From Verminephrobacter eiseniae EF01-2 (GTDB lineage Bacteria > Pseudomonadota > Gammaproteobacteria > Burkholderiales > Burkholderiaceae_C): a stretch of 64,000 nt of DNA. Below the pieces are notes generated by a model that was given only the letters and a program-made list of their open reading frames with translations, was not told the origin of the DNA and ran no database searches. Position numbers and translations under genes: made by a program. The stretch covers positions 1,860,001 to 1,924,000 of the forward strand of contig NC_008786.1 of assembly GCF_000015565.1 (NCBI RefSeq), given 5' to 3'. This document shows, one piece after another, positions 16,715 through 26,791 of this stretch (position 1 is its first letter; the number at the start of each line of letters is the position of its first letter).

Positions 16715-18322
16715 TCAGGCCAGGTCGCGCAGCAAGCGGCGCAGCACCTTGCCGGCGCCGGTGCTGGGCAGCGCGTCGATGAAGCGCAGCTCGCGCGGGA
16801 CTTTGTACGGCGCCATGTTGTCGCGCGCCCAGGCCAGCAGTTCGGCGGCGTCCGGCGCTTGGCCGGCACGCAGGACGATGAAGGCGCGCACGACCTCGCC
16901 CTTGTGCTCGTCGGGCACGCCGATCACGGCGGCCTGCGCCACGGCGGGGTGGCGGATGAGCAGGGTTTCGACCTCCTCGGGGAACACGCTGTAGCCCGAG
17001 ACCTTGATCATCTCCTTGAAGCGGCCGATGAAGGTCAGGTAGCCGTCGGCGTCGATCCGGCCCATGTCGCCGGTGTGCACCCAGCCGTTCCTGAGCGTCT
17101 GCGCCGTGGCCTCGGGCCGGTTCCAGTAGCCCTTGAAGTTGCCTGGCCCATGGATCGTGATCTCGCCTGCGGCCCCCACGGGCAGTGGTGCGCCGGTGTC
17201 GGGGTCGATGATGCGGATGCGGTTGCCCGCCACCGGCTTGCCATGCGCGCCCCAGCGGATCGCCTCCGGCGGCATGCAGACATCGATGGTGTGCGTTTCA
17301 GACAGGCCGTAGCCGGCCTCGAACGCTGCGCAGCGGGGGGCGAAGCGCTGCCATTGCTGCGCCAACTGCTCGGTGAAGGTAATGCCGAAACTGGTCACCG
17401 GGTTGATGCGCAGCGCGCTCCAGTCCATCGCGCGGGCGCCGGGCAGGCGCATCAGGGCGCTGTTCATCGGCGCAATGCTGTACCACCAGCTCACGCGGTA
17501 GCGCTCCAGCGCCTGCGCAACGCCCAGCGGGTCGAAGCGGTACAGCAGCACTGCCGTGGCGCCGGTGTGAACCGGCAGGTTCACGCCCATCACCATGCCG
17601 GCAATGTGGTACAGCGGCGCCACGGCCAGCAGCACATCGTCGCTGCGCGCAGCGTTGCAGTCGGCGGCGGCAGCGGTCTTGAAGCGGGCGTTTTCATAGG
17701 TCAGCATCGCGCCCTTGGGCAGGCCGGTGCTGCCCGAGGTGTAGGTCATCAGGGCCACGTCGTCCATGGCGATGCGCACCGGTGCCGGTGTGCCGCCAGC
17801 GCGCACCAGGGCCAGAAAATCCTCGCAGCCCGCCGGCACGGGCGCGGCGGCGGCACGCAGGGCCTGTAGTTCGTCGGGCACATCGATGGTGGGCATGTCG
17901 GGCAGCCAATCGCCGTAGCGCACGACAAAGACATGCGCCAGCGCCGTCTGCGCGCGCACCTTGTCGATCACGGGCAGCAGCAGATCGGCAGCGACGATCA
18001 CGCGGGCTTGCAGGTCCGACAGTTGGTAGGCCAGTTCATGCTCCTTGTTCAGCGGGCCGCAGGGGCAGCAGATGGCGCCGATCTTTTGTATGCCGTAATG
18101 CGCCATCAGGTACTGCGGGCAGTTGTTCATGAACAGCGCCACCGGCTCGCCGCGCTGCACCCCCAGGGCCTGCAGGCGTGCGGCAAAGGCGTCGCTGGCG
18201 GCATCGAGTTCAGCCCAGGTGATGGGCTGGCCGTACCAGAGGCAGGCGACGCGATCGGGCGTCTGGCGCGCGTTGCGGCGCAACTGTTCGTGCAGCGGTC
18301 GCTGCGCTGTGGTCTCGGGCAT
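16715..18322 (-). CDS. Acyl-CoA synthetase (AMP-forming)
   Basis: 535 aa, ANL superfamily. Seen are the P-loop-like TYTSGSTGLPKGAML (about 170-185), the adenylate motif GYGLSETH, the hinge segment WVHTGDMGRIDADGYLTFIGR and, at the C-terminus, IKVSGYSVFPEEVE, with the catalytic lysine region LPSTGAGKVLRR close to the end. It converts a carboxylic acid, ATP and CoA to acyl-CoA and AMP. Start: ATG at 18320-18322 with AGGAGA 7 nt upstream; longer frames to 18403 lack a ribosome site. First gene of a two-gene unit with the carboxylase, divergent from a TetR regulator 111 bp away. Substrate unknown; short or medium chain or aromatic acids are possible. Confidence 0.85.
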   Translation of the reverse strand: MPETTAQRPLHEQLRRNARQTPDRVACLWYGQPITWAELDAASDAFAARLQALGVQRGEPVALFMNNCPQYLMAHYGIQKIGAICCPCGPLNKEHELAYQLSDLQARVIVAADLLLPVIDKVRAQTALAHVFVVRYGDWLPDMPTIDVPDELQALRAAAAPVPAGCEDFLALVRAGGTPAPVRIAMDDVALMTYTSGSTGLPKGAMLTYENARFKTAAAADCNAARSDDVLLAVAPLYHIAGMVMGVNLPVHTGATAVLLYRFDPLGVAQALERYRVSWWYSIAPMNSALMRLPGARAMDWSALRINPVTSFGITFTEQLAQQWQRFAPRCAAFEAGYGLSETHTIDVCMPPEAIRWGAHGKPVAGNRIRIIDPDTGAPLPVGAAGEITIHGPGNFKGYWNRPEATAQTLRNGWVHTGDMGRIDADGYLTFIGRFKEMIKVSGYSVFPEEVETLLIRHPAVAQAAVIGVPDEHKGEVVRAFIVLRAGQAPDAAELLAWARDNMAPYKVPRELRFIDALPSTGAGKVLRRLLRDLA

Positions 18323-18433
18323 CGGTTGTCTCCTGGATCCGCTGGTTCCCGGTGGCCTGTCAGGGTTTGCGATAGGCGCATCCACCCGCCAGCTACTTGC
18401 CAATATATACCGACGGGTAGAACATGGCCACCC

Positions 18434-19120
18434 ATGGGTATGAATCGTCGGTCACACAAAGGATCGCCCAAGGGCAAGGGGTCGCACGCAGGACAACCGC
18501 CTGCCGCCCGCCGCCGGGCCGCAGACGCTGATGACAAGCGCGAACGCATATTGCGCGCCGCCGAGGCGCTGTTCGACGCACAGGGCTACGCCAGCACCAC
18601 CATCGAGCAGATCGCGCGGCGGTTGGGGGTGACCAAGCCCTTCGTCTACTATTACTTTCGCAGCAAGCAGGAGATTTTCGAGACCCTGTCCTGGGCCCCT
18701 GCCGTGGCCTGCTTCACGAGCATGGACTTCGCCGCCGACGACCTGCGCCCCGCGCATCTGAAGGTGACCGAGGGCCTGGAGCGCCTGATCCGCACCACGC
18801 TGGAGCAGCACCCGGCCGCGTTCTTCGTGTACCGCGATCCGCAGGCCTACCGCCCGGAATACATCGCCATGCAAAAGCGGCTGGCCAACCATTTCTACGA
18901 CCGGCTCTGCGCCCTGCTCGATGAGGGGCGGCGCGACGGCATGTTCGAGTTCAACGACACCAAGGTCACTGCGCTGGCGGCCTGCAGCCTGCCGGGCTTT
19001 CTCTACCACTGGTACCGCCCCGATGGGCGCCTGGCGCCAGAGGCGTTGGTGCAGGAACTGGCGCATCTGGCCTGGCGCGTGCTCGGGCTGCGCCGCAAGC
19101 GCCGCCGCGCGACGCAATGA
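18434..19120 (+). CDS. TetR/AcrR-family transcriptional regulator
   Basis: 228 aa. After a basic, low-complexity N-terminus of about 35 residues comes the TetR helix-turn-helix: RERILRAAEALFDAQGYASTTIEQIARRLGVTKPFVYYYFRSKQEIFE, roughly residues 38-85. The C-terminal ligand domain is of the TetR_C_33 / FadR-like sort (HPAAFFVYRDPQAYRPEYI). Divergent from the acyl-CoA synthetase-carboxylase unit and 30 bp ahead of a LivK-like gene, so it likely controls both and may sense an acyl-CoA, as fatty-acid TetR repressors do (inference). ATG at 18434-18436 chosen; a second in-frame ATG at 18440 is possible. The 111-bp intergenic carries an A/T-rich stretch near 18402-18420 that could hold promoter and operator. 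Confidence 0.82.
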   Translation: MGMNRRSHKGSPKGKGSHAGQPPAARRRAADADDKRERILRAAEALFDAQGYASTTIEQIARRLGVTKPFVYYYFRSKQEIFETLSWAPAVACFTSMDFAADDLRPAHLKVTEGLERLIRTTLEQHPAAFFVYRDPQAYRPEYIAMQKRLANHFYDRLCALLDEGRRDGMFEFNDTKVTALAACSLPGFLYHWYRPDGRLAPEALVQELAHLAWRVLGLRRKRRRATQ

Positions 19121-19150
19121 CGAGGCCCCCACAGATAAAAGGAGCGCACC

Positions 19151-20419
19151 ATGCAAACCACCTTGCTCGCCCGGCTGGCCGCCTTGGCCGTCCCGGCCGC
19201 CTTGTCGTTCGCCTTATCGTTCAGTACCCCCGCCGGCGCGCAGGAGCCATTCAAGATCGCCTATATCGACCCGCTCACCGGCCCGTTTGCCAGTGTCGGC
19301 GAGTTGATGCTCACGCACACCCAGTACGCCGTCGAAGACATCAACGCCAAAGGCGGCGTGCTCAAGGGCCAGCGGCTGCAACTGCTGCTGTTCGACAGCA
19401 GGCTCTCGGCCCAGGAGAGCCAAAGCGCCTTGCAAGCGGCCATCGACCAAGGCGCGCGCGCCATCGTCACCGGCGGCTCGGGCTCGTCGGTGGTCACGGC
19501 GCTGGTGCAGGCGGCGGCGCGCCACAACCAGCGCAACCCGGGCAAAGAGGTGATCGTGCTCAACCACTCCTCGATCGACCCCGACCTGACGGGCAAGACC
19601 TGCAACTTCTGGCATTTCCAGTTCGAGGCCAACACGGCGATGAAGATGAAGGCCATCGCCAACTACATGAAAAAGCAGCCCGACATCAGCCGCGTCTACC
19701 TGCTCAACCAGGACTACGCGCATGGCCGGCAATGGGCGCATTACGGGCGCGAGATGGTGGGCCTGGCGCGGCCCGACATCCAATTCGTCGGCGAAACCAT
19801 GCACCCGCTTGGCCGCGTCAAGGACTTCGCGCCCTACCTGGCCAGGGTCAAAAGCAGCGCAGCCGACACGGTGATCACCGGCAACTGGGGCCAAGACCTG
19901 GTGCTGCTGCTCAAGGCGGCGGGCGACGCGGGCTACCATCTGCGCTACTTCAACCACAGCGCCGGGGCCATGCCGGGCACGGTGCTGGCCGTATCGCAGG
20001 CCCGGCTGGGGCAGTTGACCTGGGTCGCAGAATGGCACCCTGGCCAGGCCGAAACGCCCCGGGTCGACGCGCTGGCCCGGGCCTACAAAGCCAAGACCGG
20101 CAAGGATTTTCTGGCGCCCCGCATCGAGATGACGCCGCGCTTTCTGGCCGCCGCCATCGACAAGGCCCAGTCCACCGACCCGCTGAAGATCGCCCGGGCG
20201 CTGGAAGACCTGACGCTCGATTCCGTCATCGGCCCGGTGCGCATGCGCGGCGAAGACCATCAACTGCTGCTGCCCCAGGTGGTCAACACCATTGCGCCGG
20301 TGGACGGCAAGGCCGTCAAAGCCGGCTGGGAGGGCACGAACTACGGCTTTCGCACCGACATGGCCTACACCGGCAACGAATTGGCGCAGGGCACGCAGTG
20401 CAAGATGGCCCGACCCTGA
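19151..20419 (+). CDS. Branched-chain amino-acid type ABC transporter binding protein (LivK-like)
   Basis: 422 aa. Sec signal peptide at residues 1-30 ending at AGA-QEP, then a Peripla_BP_6 domain: KIAYIDPLTGPFASVGELML, AVEDINAKGGVLKGQRLQLL, GGSGSSVVTALVQAAARHN and VYLLNQDYAHGR. Ribosome site AGGAG lies 7 nt before the ATG. No permease or ATPase gene is next to it, so it must work with a transporter encoded elsewhere. Its position behind the TetR gene and beside the acyl-CoA synthetase and carboxylase suggests that the ligand is a carboxylic acid fed to those enzymes rather than a branched-chain amino acid; this is inference. Confidence 0.85.
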   Translation: MQTTLLARLAALAVPAALSFALSFSTPAGAQEPFKIAYIDPLTGPFASVGELMLTHTQYAVEDINAKGGVLKGQRLQLLLFDSRLSAQESQSALQAAIDQGARAIVTGGSGSSVVTALVQAAARHNQRNPGKEVIVLNHSSIDPDLTGKTCNFWHFQFEANTAMKMKAIANYMKKQPDISRVYLLNQDYAHGRQWAHYGREMVGLARPDIQFVGETMHPLGRVKDFAPYLARVKSSAADTVITGNWGQDLVLLLKAAGDAGYHLRYFNHSAGAMPGTVLAVSQARLGQLTWVAEWHPGQAETPRVDALARAYKAKTGKDFLAPRIEMTPRFLAAAIDKAQSTDPLKIARALEDLTLDSVIGPVRMRGEDHQLLLPQVVNTIAPVDGKAVKAGWEGTNYGFRTDMAYTGNELAQGTQCKMARP

Positions 20420-20566
20420 TCGATTGCCCCCGAGCGCGCCTGATCGCCGGCAGGCACAGTTCTTTCTCCCCCATTGGCTTTCCCCCATGGCCGGCATCGC
20501 GCGTGGCCGCCGCTACCATAAGCGGCCTATTGACGACTTTGACGACTTGACCCAGGAGAGCGCCCC

Positions 20567-21637
20567 ATGCCCGACTTTCGCAGCGACACCGTGACCCAAC
20601 CCACGCCGGCGATGCGCGCAGCCATGTTCCAGGCCCCGCTGGGCGACGATGCCTATGCCGACGACCCTTCGGTGAACGCGCTGCAAGAACATGCGGCCGA
20701 GGTGCTGGGCTTCGAGGCCGCGCTGTTCGCACCCTCGGGCACGCAAACCAACCTGATCGCGCTATGGGGGCACTGCCAGCGGGGCGACGAAGCCATCGTC
20801 GGGCAAAACTGGCACACCTACCGCTGGGAGGCCGGGGGCATGGCGGTGCTGGGCTCGATACAACCCCAGCCGCTGGAAAACCAGCCCGACGGCACGCTGC
20901 GCATCGCCGACATCGCCGCCGCGATCAAACCCGACGACGCGCACTTTGCGCGCACCCGCCTGGTGGTGCTGGAGAACACCACCGGCGGCAAGGTGCTGCC
21001 GCCGGCCTACCTGGCCGAGGTGGCCCGACTGACCCGCCAGCACGGACTGGCGCTGCACCTGGACGGCGCGCGCATGTTCAACGCCGCCATTGCCGATGCG
21101 CAGCGCAGCGGCACCGATGTCTATGCCCAGGCGCGCAGCCTGTGCAGCCATTTCGACTCGGTCTCGCTGTGCCTGAGCAAGGGCCTGGGGGCGCCGGTAG
21201 GCTCGCTGGTGCTGGGCCGGCGCGACTTCATCCGCCAGGCGCGCCGTACCCGCAAGATTCTGGGCGGCGGCATGCGGCAGGCCGGCATATTGGCGTCCGC
21301 CGGCCACTACGCGCTACAGCACCATGTGCGGCGGCTGGCCGAAGACCATGCCAACCTGGACCAACTCGCCCGGGGCCTGAGCGCGGCGGGCCGCAGCCAC
21401 CCGGTGCTGCAAGGCCGCATCAGCGTGCAGCCCTGGCAGACCAACATCCTGTTCACCGACCTGCACCCCGATGTGGCGCCAGCCTTCAGCGCCTGGCTGG
21501 CAGACAACGGAGTGCGCGTGACCAGCAGCCTGTACGGCGGCCAGACGCGGCTGCGCTGGGTGACGCATCTGGACGTGAGCCCATCCGATGTGGCTGCGAC
21601 GCTGGACTGTGTGGAGCGGTTTGCGCTGCCGGGCTGA
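20567..21637 (+). CDS. ltaE: Low-specificity L-threonine aldolase
   Basis: 356 aa, PLP-dependent, fold type I. Cleaves L-threonine and L-allo-threonine to glycine and acetaldehyde. Seen are DFRSDTVTQPT at the N-terminus, GDDAYADDPSVNALQ, the cofactor-stacking region SGTQTN, HLDGARMFNA and the Schiff-base lysine in LCLSKGLGAPVG (about K205). The length is typical (330-350 aa). The ribosome site AGGAG is 8 nt before the ATG. Upstream 147 bp hold CCGCT-N6-AGCGG (near 20510) and a TTGACGAC tandem motif at 20529-20549, which could contain a -35 element. Convergent with yggS with no spacer between stop codons. Confidence 0.92.
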   Translation: MPDFRSDTVTQPTPAMRAAMFQAPLGDDAYADDPSVNALQEHAAEVLGFEAALFAPSGTQTNLIALWGHCQRGDEAIVGQNWHTYRWEAGGMAVLGSIQPQPLENQPDGTLRIADIAAAIKPDDAHFARTRLVVLENTTGGKVLPPAYLAEVARLTRQHGLALHLDGARMFNAAIADAQRSGTDVYAQARSLCSHFDSVSLCLSKGLGAPVGSLVLGRRDFIRQARRTRKILGGGMRQAGILASAGHYALQHHVRRLAEDHANLDQLARGLSAAGRSHPVLQGRISVQPWQTNILFTDLHPDVAPAFSAWLADNGVRVTSSLYGGQTRLRWVTHLDVSPSDVAATLDCVERFALPG

Positions 21638-22357
21638 TCAGCGCAGCGGGCCAGGCCGGTCGCCGAAGATGCCACTACCCACGCGCACCAGGGTGCTGCC
21701 GGCCCAGATCGCGGCCTCCAGATCGGCGGTCATGCCCAGGGACAGGGTGTCGAAGTCCTCCAGACCCGGTACCGCGCTGGCGCATATCTGGTCAAACAGC
21801 CGCTTGACGCTGGCATGAATCGCCTTTTGCGCTTGAAAGTCAGGAGCCGGGTCGGGGATGCTCATCAGCCCGCGCAGCCGCAGCCGTGGCAGTTGCGCGA
21901 TGGCGCGCAGCAACCCCGGCAGTTGCCCCGCTGTCACGCCCGACTTGGTGGCGCCCCCGTCGAGGTTCACCTGAATGCACAGTTGCAGAGGCGGCAGATG
22001 CGCGGGGCGCTGGGCCGACAGGCGCTGCGCGATCTTGAGTCGATCGACGCTGTGCACCCAGTCGAAATGCTCGGCCACGAGCCGCGTCTTGTTGCTCTGC
22101 ACCGGGCCGATGCAATGCCATTGCAGCGCTGCATCGGGCAAGGCCGCGCGCAGGGCGAGGATCTTGTCCACGCCCTCTTGGATGTAGTTTTCGCCAAAGG
22201 CGCGCTGGCCAGCCGCCACCGCCTGCGCCACCGCGTCGGCGTTGAAGGTCTTGGCAACGGCCAGCAGGCCGACGCTGGCCGGTGCGCGCCCGGCGGCCAT
22301 GCAGGCTCGGGTCATCCGGTCCGCGACCTGCTGGAGGTTGGTAGCAATCGTTGTCAT
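21638..22357 (-). CDS. yggS: YggS/PROSC family PLP homeostasis protein
   Basis: 239 aa alanine-racemase-type TIM barrel without known enzyme activity; the family binds PLP and keeps vitamin B6 and amino-acid pools balanced. Typical blocks: LLAVAKTF with the PLP lysine at about 36, FGENYIQEG, WHCIGPVQSNKTRLVAEHFDWVHSVD, CIQVNLDGGATKSG, LRGLMSIPDP, LSLGMTADLEAAIWAGSTLVRVGSGIFG. ATG at 22355-22357 chosen over an upstream in-frame TTG. Divergent from pilT with 67 bp between start codons; the yggS-pilT neighbourhood is common in proteobacteria. Confidence 0.92.
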   Translation of the reverse strand: MTTIATNLQQVADRMTRACMAAGRAPASVGLLAVAKTFNADAVAQAVAAGQRAFGENYIQEGVDKILALRAALPDAALQWHCIGPVQSNKTRLVAEHFDWVHSVDRLKIAQRLSAQRPAHLPPLQLCIQVNLDGGATKSGVTAGQLPGLLRAIAQLPRLRLRGLMSIPDPAPDFQAQKAIHASVKRLFDQICASAVPGLEDFDTLSLGMTADLEAAIWAGSTLVRVGSGIFGDRPGPLR

Positions 22358-22424
22358 AATGGTCAGTCCCGAGCGTACCAAACCAGACAGTCAGCACAAT
22401 CACCCGCAACGATGGAGGGATTCC

Positions 22425-23468
<1,044 letters not shown>

Positions 23469-23556
23469 CACGACACCATGCCCTTGTACAAACCCATCCC
23501 ACCCATGACCCCAGAAACCATGCGGCATTCCAATGCGCCGCATACCGGAGCGAGCG

Positions 23557-24195
23557 ATGAAAGGCATCTTGAGCCTTCTGAGAACCAAGCCCCGCAAGAC
23601 CCAACCGGCCAGCCCCCACCACACTGACTCCATGCTGTTCGCCTCCGCGTTCGCACACCAGGGCGTGGACGACGAGATGCTGGTGCCCTGGGAAGCGCGG
23701 GCCGTCGAAGTGGGCGCGCAGCGCCTGTCCGCGCACCGGGGCGGCAAGCTGCTACGCCACCTGTGGGCCAAAGACAAGTACATGGCGCAGTTGGACAAAG
23801 GCGCCTTGGCGCGCGTAGAGCGCTTTTTTGAATTTGCCACCATTGCCGCCCACCGCGATGTGATCCGGCAGGATGAATACGGCAACTTCCTGGTGGTGGT
23901 GCTCACCGGCACCATGGCCATCGACCGCATACAGCCTTGGGGCAAGCAACGGCGCTTGGCCGAGGCCCAGCCCGGGGACATGCTCGGCGAAATGTCGCTG
24001 CTCGACAGCGGCAGCCGTTTTTCGGCCTGCGCCACACTCACCCCTTGCGAAGTCGCCGTGCTCAGCGCCGAGGGCATGGACGAGATGATGAACGAGGAGC
24101 CGCAGTTGGCCGCCAGCCTGGTCACGCTGCTGGCCCGCAAGCTATCGCTGCGCCTGCGCGCGGTCAGTGCCAACCTGAGCGACAACCAAGAGTGA
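23557..24195 (+). CDS. Cyclic nucleotide-binding domain protein between pilT and pilU
   Basis: 212 aa. Residues about 85-200 form a CAP_ED / cNMP-binding beta-roll: FFEFATIAAHRDVIRQDEYGNFLVVVLTGTMAIDR, GDMLGEMSLLDSGSRFSACATL, then an amphipathic helix. The phosphate-cassette segment GEMSLLDSGSRFSA matches the family (GE..LL....R.A). No DNA-binding domain follows, so it is not a Crp-type regulator. The first 80 residues have no fold I recognise. ATG at 23557 has GGAGCGAG upstream. Its place between the two retraction motors implies a role in coupling a second messenger to twitching motility; that is inference. Confidence 0.8.
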   Translation: MKGILSLLRTKPRKTQPASPHHTDSMLFASAFAHQGVDDEMLVPWEARAVEVGAQRLSAHRGGKLLRHLWAKDKYMAQLDKGALARVERFFEFATIAAHRDVIRQDEYGNFLVVVLTGTMAIDRIQPWGKQRRLAEAQPGDMLGEMSLLDSGSRFSACATLTPCEVAVLSAEGMDEMMNEEPQLAASLVTLLARKLSLRLRAVSANLSDNQE

Positions 24196-24537
24196 TGCGC
24201 TCAGGGTATTTTTCAACCCGGACCATGCCGGGACAAAGATCCCGCTGCAAACATGCTGCCTGACAGGTTCCGCGCTGAAAGAAAATGCCGGCACGGGCGG
24301 CGCGCTTGCTTTGCTGCCGGGATGCTTGTCCGTCTGCGGCGCTGCGGCCTGGCCCGTTTTTCGACACATCGAGCCGCGATCTTGGCTGAACCTGCTAGCC
24401 GGGCACGACATGCGCGTTGCCGCGCGGCCCATGCGTGAAAAAATGGTGCCCCGGATTCGCATCTTCCAGCGCCACGCCGCCCCCTGGCACAGGCCCCATA
24501 ATCGCCCGATAGACAGATCACCCGGGAGGAAACTCTG
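24196..24537. other. 342-bp gap before pilU, no gene seen
   Basis: No open frame with coding character. A CATAAT near 24495 could be a -10 element for pilU, but no clear -35 stands at the right distance. GGGAGG at 24522-24528 is the pilU ribosome site. Confidence 0.4.
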
Positions 24538-25674
24538 ATGGACCGCGACCAGGCCAGCAAATTCATCAATGACCTGTTGCGGCTGATGGTCAGCCGCAAC
24601 GGCAGCGACTTGTTCATCACCGCAGAATTTCCGCCGGCCATCAAGGTCGATGGCAAGGTGACCAAGGTCTCGCCCCAGCCGCTGTCCCCGAGCCACACGC
24701 AGACGCTGGCCCGCGCCATCATGAGCGACAAACAGGTGTCCGACTTCGAGCGCACCAAAGAATGCAACTTCGCCATCTCGCCCGCCGGCATCGGCCGCTT
24801 TCGGGTCAACACCTTCATACAGCAGGGCAAGGTCGGCATGGTGCTGCGCACGATTCCGCTGACGCCGCCGACCATCGACAGCCTGAAACTGCCGCAGGTG
24901 CTCAAGGAAGTGTCCATGCACAAGCGCGGCCTGTGCATCCTGGTGGGCGCCACCGGCTCGGGCAAGACCACTACGCTGGCAGCGCTCGTCGACTGGCGCA
25001 ACGAAAACTCGTTCGGCCACATCGTCACGGTGGAAGACCCGGTCGAATTCGTGCACTCGCACAAGAACTGCGTGGTGACGCAGCGCGAAGTGGGTCTGGA
25101 CACCGACAGTTGGGAACTTGCGCTCAAAAACGCGCTGCGCCAAGCCCCCGACGTGGTCCTGATGGGCGAGATCCGCGACCGCGAAACCATGGCGCACGCG
25201 ATCACCTTCTCCGAAACCGGCCATCTGTGCCTGGCCACGCTGCACGCCAACAGCGCCAACCAGGCACTCGACCGGATCATCCACTTCTTCCCCGAAGATT
25301 CCCGCATCCAGATGCTGATGGACCTGTCACTGAACCTGCGCGCCCTGATATCGCAGCGCCTGATCCCGAAACAGGACGGCAGGGGCCGCATCGCTGCGGT
25401 CGAGGTGCTGCTCAACACGCCGCTGATCTCCGACCTGATCTTCAAGGGCGAAGTCTCGGAGATCAAAGAAATCATGAAAAAGAGCCGCAACCTGGGCATG
25501 CAGACCTTCGACCAGGCACTGTTCGACGCCTACGATGCCTACGCGATCAGCTACGAAGACGCGCTGCGCAACGCCGATTCGGTCAATGACCTGCGCCTGC
25601 AAATCAAACTCAACAGCCAACGCGCCAAGTCGCCCGACCTGGCCGCTGGCACCGAGCATTTAGGGATCGTTTGA
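24538..25674 (+). CDS. pilU: Type IV pilus ATPase PilU
   Basis: 378 aa, PilT paralogue that boosts retraction force in a PilT-dependent way. N-terminal SRNGSDLFITAEFPPAIKVDGKV, Walker A GATGSGKTT at 137-145, Asp box IVTVEDPVEFVHSHKNC, Walker B LRQAPDVVLMGEIRDRETM, His box TGHLCLATLHANSANQALDRI. The C-terminus is longer than in PilT, as expected for PilU. GGGAGGAAACTCTG precedes the ATG. Only 3 bp separate its stop from the next gene, so the dehydrogenase is probably cotranscribed. Confidence 0.95.
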   Translation: MDRDQASKFINDLLRLMVSRNGSDLFITAEFPPAIKVDGKVTKVSPQPLSPSHTQTLARAIMSDKQVSDFERTKECNFAISPAGIGRFRVNTFIQQGKVGMVLRTIPLTPPTIDSLKLPQVLKEVSMHKRGLCILVGATGSGKTTTLAALVDWRNENSFGHIVTVEDPVEFVHSHKNCVVTQREVGLDTDSWELALKNALRQAPDVVLMGEIRDRETMAHAITFSETGHLCLATLHANSANQALDRIIHFFPEDSRIQMLMDLSLNLRALISQRLIPKQDGRGRIAAVEVLLNTPLISDLIFKGEVSEIKEIMKKSRNLGMQTFDQALFDAYDAYAISYEDALRNADSVNDLRLQIKLNSQRAKSPDLAAGTEHLGIV

Positions 25675-25677
25675 ACC

Positions 25678-26592
25678 ATGCCAAGCACCAACCCGCGCCA
25701 CTACGACGCCGCCCCTGCGCGCAAGACAGCCTTCCTGGGGCTGGGCGTGATGGGCTATCCGATGGCCGCGCACCTCGCGCTGGCCGGCCATCAGGTCACC
25801 GTCTACAACCGCACCAGCGCAAAATCGACAGCATGGTGCGAAGAATATGCCTGCACCAATGGTCCAAAACATGCCGCCAGCCCGCGCGAAGCCGCAGCCG
25901 GCGCAGAGTTGGTGTTCTGCTGCGTGGGCAACGACGACGACCTGCGCAGCGTCACACTCGGTGCCGATGGCGCCTTTGCCGGCATGGCGCCTGGCGCCAT
26001 CTTCGTCGACCACACCACGGCATCGGCGCAAGTGGCGCGGCAACTGCACGCCGCAGCCCTGGCCCTGGGCCTGCACTTTGTCGATGCCCCGGTCTCCGGT
26101 GGCCAGGCCGGCGCACAAAACGGCCTGTTGACCGTGATGTGCGGCGGCGATGCCGCAGCCTTCGACGCGGCCCGGCCCGTGGCCATGGCATTCGCGCGCG
26201 CCTGCACGCTGCTGGGTGCCAGTGGTTCAGGACAACTGGCCAAGATGGTCAACCAGATCTGCATCGCCGGTCTGGTGCAAGCCCTGTCCGAGGCCATAGC
26301 CTTTGGCCAGAATGCCGGTCTCGACATGCAGCAGGTGCTGTCAGTGATCGGCAAAGGCGCAGCACAAAGCTGGCAACTGGACAACCGCGGCCAGACCATG
26401 CTGGAGGGCAAGTTCGACTTCGGCTTTGCGGTCGACTGGATGCGCAAAGACCTGGGCCTGGTGTTCGACGAAGCCCGGCGCAACGGCTCGCGCTTGCCAG
26501 TGACGGCGCTGGTCGACCAGTTCTATGCCGATGTGCAGAAGATGGGTGGTCGCCGCTGGGATACATCGAGCCTGGTCAAGCGCTTGGGTTGA
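25678..26592 (+). CDS. NAD(P)-dependent beta-hydroxyacid dehydrogenase (3-hydroxyisobutyrate dehydrogenase family)
   Basis: 304 aa. N-terminal Rossmann fold with FLGLGVMGYPMAAHLALAGH (GxGxxG) and NRT after beta-2; substrate motif FVDAPVSGGQAGAQNG; catalytic lysine in GSGQLAKMVNQ; C-terminal helical domain with KDLGLVFDEARR. The family oxidises 3-hydroxyisobutyrate, D-glycerate or tartronate semialdehyde; the exact substrate cannot be chosen here. Starts 3 bp after pilU, apparently by operon drift rather than shared function. A second, distinct member of the family lies at 41233-42117. Confidence 0.85.
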   Translation: MPSTNPRHYDAAPARKTAFLGLGVMGYPMAAHLALAGHQVTVYNRTSAKSTAWCEEYACTNGPKHAASPREAAAGAELVFCCVGNDDDLRSVTLGADGAFAGMAPGAIFVDHTTASAQVARQLHAAALALGLHFVDAPVSGGQAGAQNGLLTVMCGGDAAAFDAARPVAMAFARACTLLGASGSGQLAKMVNQICIAGLVQALSEAIAFGQNAGLDMQQVLSVIGKGAAQSWQLDNRGQTMLEGKFDFGFAVDWMRKDLGLVFDEARRNGSRLPVTALVDQFYADVQKMGGRRWDTSSLVKRLG

Positions 26593-26650
26593 TGTGTACC
26601 CCCAGAATCGCCTGTGGCGCCTGCCCGTTGAAGTGGGAGCCAGCGGCTTG

Positions 26651-26709
26651 GCAAAATTCAGTGCCGAATTTGGTGCCGAATTTCGGCTCCGCGAATTTTG
26701 CAGTACAAT
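26651..26709 (+). promoter_or_regulatory. Nested inverted repeats with -10-like TACAAT before the NYN gene
   Basis: GCAAAATTC (26651-26659) and GAATTTTGC (26693-26701) form perfect 9-bp arms. Between them GCCGAATTT occurs twice in tandem and a compact dyad GCCGAA-T-TTCGGC overlaps the second copy. TACAAT (26704-26709) follows the outer arm directly, 82 bp before the NYN start. The dyads would overlap any -35 site, as expected for an operator; no good -35 hexamer is visible. Confidence 0.45.
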
Positions 26710-26791
26710 GCGCGTATCCCGCCCCTTGAAGTAAGCCTCCAATCATCCTGGATGTGCCAAAACTTGGGGCGTTTTCGTTTCCGGAGGAATC

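Noticed and set aside
14869..16782. 637-codon plus-strand frame opposite the carboxylase
   Set aside because: Antisense to the biotin carboxylase domain, with no protein features.
18402..18420. Palindromic operator for the TetR regulator around TACCGACGGGTA
   Set aside because: Only 3-4-bp arms match, so the dyad is too weak to call, though an operator in this gap is likely.
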